A stretch of 64,000 nucleotides of DNA, from assembly GCA_017631795.1 (NCBI GenBank), contig JAGBSO010000030.1, positions 62,001-126,000 on the forward strand, given 5' to 3'. Origin of the DNA: Clostridia bacterium (lineage in GTDB: Bacteria; Bacillota; Clostridia; Oscillospirales; Acutalibacteraceae). The translations under genes and the position numbers were made by a program. This document shows positions 8,163 to 15,929 of the stretch, piece after piece. The notes under the pieces are model-generated. The model did not search any database. It was not told where the DNA came from and saw only the letters and a program-made list of their open reading frames with translations. Position 1 is the first letter of the stretch. Each line of letters begins with the position of its first letter.

Positions 8163-8993
8163 ATGAAAAAAATTACAAAATTAATGGCGATTGTTTTTGC
8201 TTTTGCAATTTTTGTGTCTTTATGCATTCCTGCATTTGCTGCAAATTCAATGACAATTTCCGTTGCAGACAAAACAGTAAAAGCAGGTGAAGAAGTAACT
8301 GTTGATGTTATGCTTGAAAACAATCCCGGATTTAATTATCTTAAATTAAAGGTAGAATATTCACCGGCAATGACAATTACAGCAGTAAAAGATGGTAAGT
8401 TGTTTGATTATATGAAACCAACACCAGGAAATAAGAATGACAATCCGTATGTGTATTTATATGCATCAACTGAAGATGAAAACTATAATGGTAAATTGTT
8501 TTCTATAACATTTAAAGTTGCTGATAATGCTGAAATAAAAGATCATTTCATTGCAATATCAGTTGTGCAGTGTGTTAATCAGTCAAATGAAAATGTATCT
8601 GTAAAAACAAAAGCAGGCATGATAAGCGTTTTGAGCAATGGTAATAATGTAACAACAACAAAGCCTGCTGATACAAGCACAACTACAACAAAGCCTGCTG
8701 ATACAAGCACAACTACAACAAAGCCTGCTGATACCAGCACAACTACAACAAAACCTGCTGATACCAGCACAACTACAACAAAACCTGCTGATACCAGCAC
8801 AACTACAACAAAACCTGCTGATACAAACACAACTACAACAAAACCTGTTGATAAGAGCACAACTACAACCGAACCTTCAACAAAGGATAAAATTCCTCAG
8901 ACAGGAGAATCAAGCATTGTTGCACTTGTTGGGGGAGTATGTGTAATTGCAAGTGTTGCTTTTGTTGCTACAAGAAAAAAGAATGAAGAATAA
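8163..8993 (+). CDS. Sortase-anchored single-cohesin surface protein
   Basis: A 276-residue protein: signal peptide 1-27 (ending AFAAN), then a domain at ~29-155 with cohesin features (SVADKTVKAGEEVTVDVML at the first strand, a GFNYLKLKVEYSP strand, a GKLFSITFKV strand). A Thr-rich linker of eight 10-residue repeats follows (~163-239). The C-terminus is a sorting signal: IPQTG at 244-248, a hydrophobic stretch, and a TRKKNEE tail. IPQTG is a variant of LPXTG, so sortase attachment to peptidoglycan is expected. The architecture resembles single-cohesin anchoring scaffoldins such as ScaE of Ruminococcus flavefaciens. The adjacent dockerin is the obvious partner, but binding is inferred. Confidence 0.85.
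   Translation: MKKITKLMAIVFAFAIFVSLCIPAFAANSMTISVADKTVKAGEEVTVDVMLENNPGFNYLKLKVEYSPAMTITAVKDGKLFDYMKPTPGNKNDNPYVYLYASTEDENYNGKLFSITFKVADNAEIKDHFIAISVVQCVNQSNENVSVKTKAGMISVLSNGNNVTTTKPADTSTTTTKPADTSTTTTKPADTSTTTTKPADTSTTTTKPADTSTTTTKPADTNTTTTKPVDKSTTTTEPSTKDKIPQTGESSIVALVGGVCVIASVAFVATRKKNEE
8651..8880 (+). repeat. Eight 30-bp tandem repeats coding a Thr-rich linker
   Basis: Eight in-frame units encode TTTTKPADTS or close variants (the first is short; the last three are ADTN, VDKS and EPSTKD). The central units are almost identical in DNA, so copy number is likely to vary. The stretch forms the wall-spanning, probably O-glycosylatable spacer of the cohesin protein. Confidence 0.95.
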
Positions 8994-9010
8994 TTTGTAT
9001 TAGAAATTAT

Positions 9011-9042
9011 CCGCTTGTGATTATTCACAGGCGGAATTTTTT
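9011..9042 (+). terminator. Terminator after the cohesin gene
   Basis: A 9-bp stem (9011-9019 with 9026-9034, one G-U pair) with a 6-nt loop is followed by AA and a run of six T residues. Confidence 0.88.
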
Positions 9043-9086
9043 ATGCAATCTTAATAATTAATTTACTTAAATATTGAAATATAGTC

Positions 9087-9115
9087 TTGTTTTAGAATTT
9101 ATATTGGTGTAAAAT
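9087..9115 (+). promoter_or_regulatory. Promoter of the AI-2E family gene
   Basis: TTGTTT (9087-9092), 17 nt, TAAAAT (9110-9115). Confidence 0.55.
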
Positions 9116-9151
9116 AGAGTAAGGAGTATAAAATAACAAAGAGGTGTTTGA

Positions 9152-10321
9152 ATGGATAAGACACAGAAGCGTTGGTCTTTTATTGTAAATACATTGTATT
9201 TCGGTTTGTTTATAGTTGCATTCTATTTCTTTATGAAGTATGCATTCTGGACTGTATTCCCGTTTTTATTTGCTTTTTTGGTAGCTGCTGTACTGCAAAA
9301 ACCTTTAAAGATGTTGACAAAAAATGAAAAAGCACCAAAGGGGCTTATCAGTGCAATTCTGTCGCTGTTTGTTTTCGGAATAATTATCGGAGCTTTTGTT
9401 CTTGGCGGTATAAGAATTGTTTACAGTATCAAAGACCTGATCACTTATTTTACAGACAGATGTTCAAATCTTGTCGAATTCTTTGAGGTTCTTAAATCAG
9501 GATATCTTAGCCTTGAGATTGCGCAGCTTCTTCCTGCAGAAGCAAATAATGCGATTACAAGCGGTATTGATTCGATAAGTGAATATTTTGCAAGCGGTGA
9601 TGTCTTCACTGCATTGACAGAAAATGTTTCAAAATTTATTTCTCCTCTCGGAAGTGTTATTTCAACAGTTCCCAATTTTATTATCGGATTTGTTGTTTCT
9701 GCTGTTGCAACATGCTTCATGACTGCAACTTTTGATGATATCAAGGATTTTATAATCCGTCAGTTCAATGAAGAAAATCAGTACAAAGTAAGAAGGGCAA
9801 AATATATACTTATTTCTTCTGTCGGGAAAATGATCAAAGCCTATATCGGAATTATCTGTATTACGACAATTGAAGTATTTGTCGGCTTGAGTATTCTTAA
9901 GCTTATAGGCGTGCTTGACGGTTCTCATATTTTTATCATCAGTTTTATAATAGCATGTATTGATATCATTCCTGTTCTCGGCACAGGCACTGTTGTTCTT
10001 CCCTGGAGTGTATATTCATTTGTAACGGGAAATATCGGAATGGGTATAGGTCTTATCGTCATTTATGCTGTTATAACTGTTATCAGACAATTTATTGAAC
10101 CCAAACTTGTTGCGGGTCAGGTTGGCATATCTCCCGTTGTGACAATTATTGCAATGTTTATCGGAATCAAAATTTTCGGACCTGCCGGTATTTTTATTCT
10201 TCCGTTACTTGTAATAATTATAAACCTGCTTAATGAAGAAGGCATAATTCATGTTTTTAACAAAAAAGTGAAAAAAGAAGAAAACACAGAAACTGTTATT
10301 GATACATCCGAAAGTAAATAA
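9152..10321 (+). CDS. AI-2E family transporter
   Basis: A 389-residue polytopic membrane protein of the AI-2 exporter-like (PerM/YtvI) family. Two N-terminal hydrophobic hairpins (about 12-50 and 62-88) precede a soluble-looking stretch (~95-150). Five or so further segments follow, including the typical IIPVLGTGTVVLPW and QFIEPKLVAGQVGISP motifs. Family members export AI-2, or in some cases act as sodium/proton antiporters; nothing here decides the substrate. GAGGTG precedes the ATG. The gene has its own promoter and terminator and stands alone. Confidence 0.9.
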   Translation: MDKTQKRWSFIVNTLYFGLFIVAFYFFMKYAFWTVFPFLFAFLVAAVLQKPLKMLTKNEKAPKGLISAILSLFVFGIIIGAFVLGGIRIVYSIKDLITYFTDRCSNLVEFFEVLKSGYLSLEIAQLLPAEANNAITSGIDSISEYFASGDVFTALTENVSKFISPLGSVISTVPNFIIGFVVSAVATCFMTATFDDIKDFIIRQFNEENQYKVRRAKYILISSVGKMIKAYIGIICITTIEVFVGLSILKLIGVLDGSHIFIISFIIACIDIIPVLGTGTVVLPWSVYSFVTGNIGMGIGLIVIYAVITVIRQFIEPKLVAGQVGISPVVTIIAMFIGIKIFGPAGIFILPLLVIIINLLNEEGIIHVFNKKVKKEENTETVIDTSESK

Positions 10322-10331
10322 TAACATTCAG

Positions 10332-10360
10332 CAAGGCGGTGGTTACCGTCTTGTTTTTTT
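10332..10360 (+). terminator. Terminator after the AI-2E family gene
   Basis: A 9-bp stem (10332-10340 with 10345-10353, one G-U pair) with a GGTT loop is followed by seven T residues. Confidence 0.9.
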
Positions 10361-10374
10361 ATTTAATAAAGATG

Positions 10375-10403
10375 TTGATTTGTTGAGTTAAAAGATGTAA
10401 AAT
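10375..10403 (+). promoter_or_regulatory. Promoter of the iolJ unit
   Basis: TTGATT (10375-10380), 17 nt, TAAAAT (10398-10403), just after the preceding terminator. Confidence 0.6.
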
Positions 10404-10437
10404 AACTGTATATGAGTTCAATATGAGGTGAATTGTA

Positions 10438-11274
10438 ATGCCGCTTGTAAAAATGACGGAAGTATTATCATGGGCAGAGGAGAATAACTGTGCTGCCGGA
10501 GCTTTCAGTGTCGGCAACATGGAAATGATTATTGGTGCTGTCAGGGCAGCAGAAGAAATGAATACCCCGATAATTTTGCAGATTGCAGAAAAGAGACTTG
10601 CGCAGTCTCCGATGCATCTTATGGCACCGATGATGGTTTCTGCCGCAAAAAATGCAAAAGTCCCTGTTGCTGTGCATCTTGATCATGGTCTGACAATGGA
10701 TTGTATTGTATCTGCACTTGAATACGGATTTACATCAGTCATGCTTGATGCTTCACTTCTGCCTTTTGAAGAAAATATTGAGCTTACAAAAAAGGTGCGT
10801 GCATTGGCAGATAAATACGGCGCAACGGTTGAAGCTGAGCTGGGTGTTGTCGGCGGTAATGAAGGCGATACCGCTGAACATAAAATAACATGCACCGATC
10901 CTGAAAATGCGTTTGAATTCTGTGAGAAAACAGGTGTGGATTGCCTTGCTGTTGCAATAGGAAATGCACACGGTAATTATCCTGTTTCGCCTGAACTCCG
11001 TTTTGATGTGCTTGAAGAAATATGCAAAAAAGTCAGCAAACCTCTTGTGCTTCACGGTGGTACGGGTATAACTGATGAAATGTTCAGAAAGGCAATTTCA
11101 CTCGGTATCAGAAAAATAAATATAGCAACAGCAAGTTTTGATGCGCTTGCAAAAAAAGCAAAGGTATATACTGAAACTGCAGATAAACCGGATTATTTCA
11201 AGCTTTCTCCGTATATGGCAGATGCAGTTTACGGGAATGTAAAAAAACATATCGAAATATTTCTTAATAAGTGA
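10438..11274 (+). CDS. iolJ: Class II aldolase, probable 6-phospho-5-dehydro-2-deoxy-D-gluconate aldolase
   Basis: A 278-residue zinc aldolase of the FbaA/KbaY/IolJ family. The catalytic D82 and zinc ligands H83, H178 and H206 are visible, with E134 in EAELG and the NIAT phosphate loop at 228-231. The family includes fructose-bisphosphate, tagatose-bisphosphate and inositol-pathway aldolases, which motifs alone do not separate. Assignment to IolJ rests on the location at the head of a complete inositol cluster. The expected reaction cleaves DKGP into dihydroxyacetone phosphate and malonate semialdehyde. A general Fba role remains possible because no other class II aldolase lies in the window. 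Confidence 0.8.
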   Translation: MPLVKMTEVLSWAEENNCAAGAFSVGNMEMIIGAVRAAEEMNTPIILQIAEKRLAQSPMHLMAPMMVSAAKNAKVPVAVHLDHGLTMDCIVSALEYGFTSVMLDASLLPFEENIELTKKVRALADKYGATVEAELGVVGGNEGDTAEHKITCTDPENAFEFCEKTGVDCLAVAIGNAHGNYPVSPELRFDVLEEICKKVSKPLVLHGGTGITDEMFRKAISLGIRKINIATASFDALAKKAKVYTETADKPDYFKLSPYMADAVYGNVKKHIEIFLNK

Positions 11275-11286
11275 GAGAATAATATA

Positions 11287-12426
11287 ATGGATAAAAATAT
11301 TTTTGACAAAACATCGGCAACACCGCTCTGCTTTAAAAACGGAAAGCTGAAAATAATGCATATTACAGATACACATATAGGTTCCGGCAATGAAGAGATG
11401 ACTCTTTGTCTTATAGCTCAGGCGCTGGACCGTGAAAAGCCTGATGTTGCTGTTGTCACAGGTGATACAATTTCATCCGATAACGACAGAAATGAAGTTT
11501 TTGAAAGATCAAGAAGATTCATGCAGTTGTTTCAGGACAGAAATATCCCTGTTGCGTTGACATTCGGCAATCACGATTCTGAATCAGGTGTTGTAACAAG
11601 ACAAGAGCTTATGGCTTGTTACAATGAGTTTTCCTGCAGCATCTCTGTTGACGAGGGCGATATTATGGAAGGCTGCGGTACATATAATGTGCCTGTACTT
11701 GCATCGGGAAGTGATGAAGTTAAATTCAATCTCTGGATTTTTGATTCCGGAGATTACGACGATGAAGGTAAATATGCCAATGTATCAGAAGAAAAAGTTG
11801 AATGGTATAAAGAAAAGAGTAAAGCATATGAATCAATGTACGGGAAAAAAGTATTTTCGCTTGCTTTTCAGCATATAATTGTTCCCGAATCATATGATGC
11901 ACTCAAAAAAGTGAAATATATGACTCCTTATACATACAAAGGCATCTATCATCACGAAGATTATTACAGATTTGATCCGAAAAGACAGAATTTCGGCACT
12001 CTCAAAGAACCTCCCTGTTGCGGTGCAATCAATCACGGTCAGTTTGATGCGCTTGTTGAGAGAGGAGACTGCCTCGGTATTTTTACGGGACATGACCACA
12101 CAAATGCTTTCGGTGTGAAATACAAAGGTGTTGATATCGTCAATTCTCTCAGCACAAGATATCAGGATGACTGTTTTTCAACACAGTACGGATACAGAAT
12201 CATTGAAGTGGAAGAAAAAGACACTTCTGTGTATAAATCAAGAGTTGTCCGTTGGTACAATATTTATAAACCTGAGAACCTGGCAGAATATAAAAATAAA
12301 GGTGATGTTGTTTATAAAACTGCGAAGTCTGTGGCTCTTAAAGGTCTCAGAGAAAGATTTCTGCAGGGCAGCGGTCATCTGATTGTCAGAATTTTCGGTC
12401 TGCGTAAAGTAAAATATAAAGATTGA
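11287..12426 (+). CDS. Calcineurin-like metallophosphoesterase
   Basis: A 379-residue metallophosphoesterase with the complete two-metal motif series: ITDTHIG (near residue 27), VVTGDT (~60), FGNHDSE (~96), a His in AFQHII (~197) and GHDHTN (~270). No signal peptide is visible, so it is probably cytoplasmic. The sequence resembles Dcr2/purple-acid-type predicted phosphohydrolases. It sits 12 nt after iolJ and 24 nt before the AraC regulator. A role on a phosphorylated inositol or phytate breakdown product is an attractive but untested inference. Confidence 0.85.
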   Translation: MDKNIFDKTSATPLCFKNGKLKIMHITDTHIGSGNEEMTLCLIAQALDREKPDVAVVTGDTISSDNDRNEVFERSRRFMQLFQDRNIPVALTFGNHDSESGVVTRQELMACYNEFSCSISVDEGDIMEGCGTYNVPVLASGSDEVKFNLWIFDSGDYDDEGKYANVSEEKVEWYKEKSKAYESMYGKKVFSLAFQHIIVPESYDALKKVKYMTPYTYKGIYHHEDYYRFDPKRQNFGTLKEPPCCGAINHGQFDALVERGDCLGIFTGHDHTNAFGVKYKGVDIVNSLSTRYQDDCFSTQYGYRIIEVEEKDTSVYKSRVVRWYNIYKPENLAEYKNKGDVVYKTAKSVALKGLRERFLQGSGHLIVRIFGLRKVKYKD

Positions 12427-12450
12427 TAAAGGATAACCGAGGGATGTCCG

Positions 12451-13230
12451 ATGGATAAAAATGTTGTTTATGAAAACAGAACAAAGCAAGTGGAAGTCTG
12501 GGCAGAGGATTATCTCAAACCGATTCCGCATCTTCATAAAGAGCTTGAGCTGATTTATGTTGTCAAGGGTGAATCGCATCTGTTTATTGACAATAAGAAA
12601 AAGACAATCTCAGACGGAGATCTGTTTATCTGTTTTCCGAATCAGATTCATTGTTATGAGCGCTCATCTCACGGACAGTATTTTCTTTTCACCATAAGTC
12701 CTGATTATTGTATCGGTATAAAAGATCTGCTTTTTGAGAATATTCCCGTTGATAATATTCTCAGACTCAGCAAAGATGATGATATACTCAGAACACTGGT
12801 TTCTTCGGTAACTTATTACGGTCAGTATAAAGAAACATACAGAGCAGGTGCTATCAACCATGCACTTGCAATGATTCTGCCGAAGATTGCGCTGAGTCCC
12901 CGTATGAAGAGTAATTCTGCCACATTACAGAATATCATAAATTACTGCTCATTGAATTTTTCAGGGGAGCTTACTCTTGATGATATGGCACGTGAACTTC
13001 ATTTGAGCAAATATCATATATCGCATCTTCTTAATAATAGACTCGGTATAAGTTTTAATGACTATATAAATATGCTCAGAGTAAACAAAGCATGCGATTT
13101 GTTGAGGAAGACAGATAAAAGTATTGCAAGTATATCGGAAGAAGTCGGTTTCGGTTCTATCAGGACATTTAACAGAGTTTTTGTGCGGATTATAAAAACA
13201 ACCCCGTATGATTACAGAAAACACAGCTGA
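12451..13230 (+). CDS. AraC-family transcriptional regulator
   Basis: A 259-residue regulator. The N-terminal half is a cupin-like sensor (PIPHLHKELELIYV, then GDLFICFPNQIHCYE), typical of carbohydrate-responsive AraC proteins. The C-terminal ~100 residues carry two helix-turn-helices (LTLDDMARELHLSKYHISHLL and SIASISEEVGFGSIRTFNRVF). It is the last gene of the iolJ unit and directly upstream of the iolC promoter, so it probably activates inositol genes. This contrasts with the DeoR-type IolR repressor of Bacillus. The inducer is not known. Confidence 0.9.
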   Translation: MDKNVVYENRTKQVEVWAEDYLKPIPHLHKELELIYVVKGESHLFIDNKKKTISDGDLFICFPNQIHCYERSSHGQYFLFTISPDYCIGIKDLLFENIPVDNILRLSKDDDILRTLVSSVTYYGQYKETYRAGAINHALAMILPKIALSPRMKSNSATLQNIINYCSLNFSGELTLDDMARELHLSKYHISHLLNNRLGISFNDYINMLRVNKACDLLRKTDKSIASISEEVGFGSIRTFNRVFVRIIKTTPYDYRKHS

Positions 13231-13254
13231 AGGTACCTTTCGGTACCTTTTTTT
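13230..13254 (+). terminator. Terminator after the AraC regulator
   Basis: An 8-bp perfect stem (13230-13237 with 13242-13249), a TTTC loop and a T run. It starts on the last base of the regulator's stop codon. Confidence 0.88.
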
Positions 13255-13297
13255 ATTTACAAAAACCGCAATATTTGTCTATAAAATGCTATATATT

Positions 13298-13314
13298 TGA
13301 CTTGATTAAAGTCA
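13298..13314. promoter_or_regulatory. Dyad over the iolC promoter -35
   Basis: TGACTT (13298-13303) and AAGTCA (13309-13314) are inverted around 5 nt and overlap the -35 box. This is a candidate operator; the binding protein is unknown. Confidence 0.35.
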
Positions 13315-13330
13315 TTGTGCAATTTATAAT
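13302..13330 (+). promoter_or_regulatory. Promoter of the iolC-iolG operon
   Basis: TTGATT (13302-13307), 17 nt, TATAAT (13325-13330). It drives the seven-gene run ending at the terminator at 21308. Confidence 0.7.
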
Positions 13331-13417
13331 ATAATTAATATGGCAATCAACGACTTGTTGTAAAAAATACACATAAAACCCCTGTTTCTGACCATGTTCA
13401 GGGAAAAGGAGAAAAAT

Positions 13418-14434
13418 ATGAAATATATTGAATTTGACAGCACAAAAGAATTTGACCTGATTCCTCTCGGCAGAGTTGCAATTGACTTCAATCCAACGGA
13501 TATGAACAAGCCTCTTTCCGAAAGCAGTAACTTCAACAAATATGTAGGCGGTTCACCTGCCAATATTGCAGTCGGTATGGCGAGACTCGGAAAAAAAGTC
13601 GGATTTATCGGAAAAGTTTCAGATGATCAGTTTGGTGATTATGTCATCAACTATTTCAAAAATGACGGTATTGATGTAAGCCACATCACACGTTGCAAGA
13701 ATGGTGAAAATCTCGGACTTACTTTTACTGAAATCAAGAGCCCCACAGAAAGCAGTATTCTTATGTATCGTGAAGGTGTTGCAGACCTTATGCTTCATCC
13801 CGACGATGTTGACGAAGATTACATAAAGAGAACAAAGGCTCTTCTTATTTCAGGTACAGCTCTTTGCCAGTCACCTTCAAGAGAGGCTGCACTCAAAGCC
13901 ATGATGCTTGCAAAGAAGAATAATGTTCCTCTCATATTTGATATTGACTATCGTTCATACACATGGAAGAATAAGGATGAAATTTCTGTTTATTATTCAA
14001 TGGTAGCAAGAAATGCAGATATCATTCTCGGTTCACGTGAAGAATTCGATCTTACAGAAGCTATCACAGGAGTTTGTGCAACAGATGAAGAGAGTGCAAA
14101 ACTATGGTGTTCATACGGTGCAAAAATCGTTGTTATCAAGCACGGTAAAGACGGATCAACAGCATACACAAATGACGGCAACAGCTATTCAATCAAACCT
14201 TTCCCCGTACAGTTGCTCAAAGGTTTCGGCGGCGGTGACGGTTATGCTTCATCATTCATCAGAGCACTCATAGACGGTTGCGAAATTATCGATGCTCTTG
14301 AATACGGTTCTGCATCAGCATCAATGCTTGTTTCTGCACACAGCTGTTCTGCAGCAATGCCTTCACTTGAAGCAGTAGAAAAATTCATTGCAGAAGAAAA
14401 AGCTCTTTACGGTGAGATGGTTGCCCGTGTTTAA
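13418..14434 (+). CDS. iolC: 5-dehydro-2-deoxygluconokinase
   Basis: A PfkB/ribokinase-family kinase that phosphorylates 2-deoxy-5-keto-D-gluconate in inositol catabolism. The start is ATG at 13418 (AAAAGGA at 13404-13410); the longer frame from 13394 lacks a site. The 338-residue protein shows the substrate motif GGSPAN at 44-49 and the C-terminal PfkB signature as GGGDGYASSF, with D274 as catalytic base. The usual GAGD is replaced by GGGD, but the catalytic residue is kept. It is the first gene of the main iol operon. Confidence 0.92.
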   Translation: MKYIEFDSTKEFDLIPLGRVAIDFNPTDMNKPLSESSNFNKYVGGSPANIAVGMARLGKKVGFIGKVSDDQFGDYVINYFKNDGIDVSHITRCKNGENLGLTFTEIKSPTESSILMYREGVADLMLHPDDVDEDYIKRTKALLISGTALCQSPSREAALKAMMLAKKNNVPLIFDIDYRSYTWKNKDEISVYYSMVARNADIILGSREEFDLTEAITGVCATDEESAKLWCSYGAKIVVIKHGKDGSTAYTNDGNSYSIKPFPVQLLKGFGGGDGYASSFIRALIDGCEIIDALEYGSASASMLVSAHSCSAAMPSLEAVEKFIAEEKALYGEMVARV

Positions 14435-15146
14435 AAATAAAATCAATCAAATGCCGAAAGTCAAGAAAATTATGATAATATTTTTGATCGTAATACTTTG
14501 TCTTGCAGTTGTTGCAGGTATATATGCACTGAGTGTGAATGCGTATATCGTAAATTCATCTGAAGATCAAATTCTGACAGCAGAAGAATCTGCAGAGCTC
14601 AGTGATGTGGACTGTATTCTTGTTCTCGGTGCAGGTGTGCACGGAACAACACTCAGTCATATGCTTGAAGACAGAGTAAAAACAGGTATTCAGCTTTATG
14701 AACTGGGATCAGCTCCTAAAATTCTTATGAGCGGTGACCACGGTCAGGATGATTATGATGAAGTGAATGCCATGAAAAACTATGCAAAGGAAAAAGGTAT
14801 TCCCTCTGAAGATATTTTTATGGATCATGCAGGTTTTTCAACCTATGAATCCATGTATCGGGCAAGAGATGTTTTCGGCTGTAAAAAAATTATAATTATA
14901 TCGCAGAAATATCATCTGTACCGTGCAATTTATGTCGCAGAATATTTAGGTCTTGAAGCTTACGGTGTGGACAGTCAGCTCAGACCGTATGCTGTTGACA
15001 CAAATATTTACAACACAATCAGAGAATTTCTTGCAAGAAACAAAGAATTTATTTATGTAAGATTGAATCCGAAACCGACTTATCTCGGAGAATTGATTCC
15101 CATAAACGGAAACGGTGACATCACAAATGATAAAGAAGGTGCATAA
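14427..15146 (+). CDS. DUF218 (SanA/YdcF-like) membrane protein inserted in the iol operon
   Basis: The frame is open from 14388, but the likely start is GTG at 14427, overlapping iolC by 8 nt, with GGTGAG (14411-14416) as a weak ribosome site; ATG at 14451 is an alternative. An N-terminal membrane anchor of about 22 residues (MIIFLIVILCLAVVAGIYALS) precedes a DUF218 domain: DCILVLGAG, MLEDRVKTGIQLY, ILMSGD, STYESMYRARD, ISQKYHLYRA. Family members (SanA, ElyC, YdcF) act in envelope barrier functions or bind nucleotide cofactors. No inositol-pathway step calls for it. It abuts iolB without a gap. Confidence 0.85.
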   Translation: MFKNKINQMPKVKKIMIIFLIVILCLAVVAGIYALSVNAYIVNSSEDQILTAEESAELSDVDCILVLGAGVHGTTLSHMLEDRVKTGIQLYELGSAPKILMSGDHGQDDYDEVNAMKNYAKEKGIPSEDIFMDHAGFSTYESMYRARDVFGCKKIIIISQKYHLYRAIYVAEYLGLEAYGVDSQLRPYAVDTNIYNTIREFLARNKEFIYVRLNPKPTYLGELIPINGNGDITNDKEGA

Positions 15147-15917
15147 ATGTTTGAAGTACCCGTATTGAATGAAAATAACGAAAAAATTCTGTGTGAAAGA
15201 AACGGCAAAAACGCAGATATGCTTATGACAATAAAAATCAAGTATCTTAAAGCAGGAGAGAGTATTTCATTCTTTGAAAAGGAAGATGAAACAGCAGTTC
15301 TGCTTGTTGCGGGCGCTGTTACATTTGAATGGAACGGCAACAAAGAAAGCGGAAAAAGAAAAGATCCCTTTGAAATGAAGCCTTATTGTCTGCATGTTTC
15401 AAAAAACACACAGTTTACAGTTACTGCTGATGAAGACAGTGAGATTGTCATTCAGCAGACAGATAATGATAAAGAATTTGACGCCGTATTTTATAATCCC
15501 GACAACTGCCTTTATCAGGAATTCGGCAAAGGACAGTGGGACGGTGCAGGACACAGGGTTGTTTCAACTATGTTTGACCCTGACAATGCTCCGTATTCAA
15601 ACATGGTTATGGGTGAGGTTTTCAATAAACCGGGCAGATGGTCAAGTTATCCGCCGCATCATCATCCTCAGCCTGAAGTTTACTATTACAGATTCGATAA
15701 ACCTCAGGGATTCGGTGCCTGTTTCAATGCAGATGAAGTATATAAAAGTGTGGATTCTTCCGCATGTTTCATTCACGACGGTGAAGACCATCAGCAGGTG
15801 GTAGCTCCCGGCTATAATATGTATTATGTCTGGATGATCCGACATCTTGACGGTGATCCGTGGTATAAAACAACAAGATTTGTTTCACCCGAGCATGAAT
15901 GGCTCACAAAAGTATAA
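15147..15917 (+). CDS. iolB: 5-deoxy-glucuronate isomerase
   Basis: A 256-residue bicupin that isomerises 5-deoxy-D-glucuronate to 2-deoxy-5-keto-D-gluconate. The C-terminal cupin carries the metal-binding cluster YPPHHHPQPEVYYYRF and a downstream His in GEDHQQVV, both typical of IolB. The ATG follows directly on the stop codon of the DUF218 gene. The size matches the usual 260-270 residues. Confidence 0.93.
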   Translation: MFEVPVLNENNEKILCERNGKNADMLMTIKIKYLKAGESISFFEKEDETAVLLVAGAVTFEWNGNKESGKRKDPFEMKPYCLHVSKNTQFTVTADEDSEIVIQQTDNDKEFDAVFYNPDNCLYQEFGKGQWDGAGHRVVSTMFDPDNAPYSNMVMGEVFNKPGRWSSYPPHHHPQPEVYYYRFDKPQGFGACFNADEVYKSVDSSACFIHDGEDHQQVVAPGYNMYYVWMIRHLDGDPWYKTTRFVSPEHEWLTKV

Positions 15918-15929
15918 GGAGGTAATAGT

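Noticed and set aside
8579..8860. A minus-strand frame of 93 codons with VVVLVSAGF repeats
   Set aside because: It is the antisense reading of the Thr-rich tandem repeats in the cohesin gene, with no ribosome site; repeats force all frames open.
8651..8880. 30-bp repeats as a CRISPR-like array
   Set aside because: The units are contiguous with no spacers, are in frame with a coding gene, and no cas genes are present.
4898..8993. A cellulosome or amylosome gene cluster
   Set aside because: Cohesin and dockerin are present but no glycoside hydrolase, carbohydrate esterase or CBM-enzyme is encoded in the window; only ricin-type lectin modules are seen.
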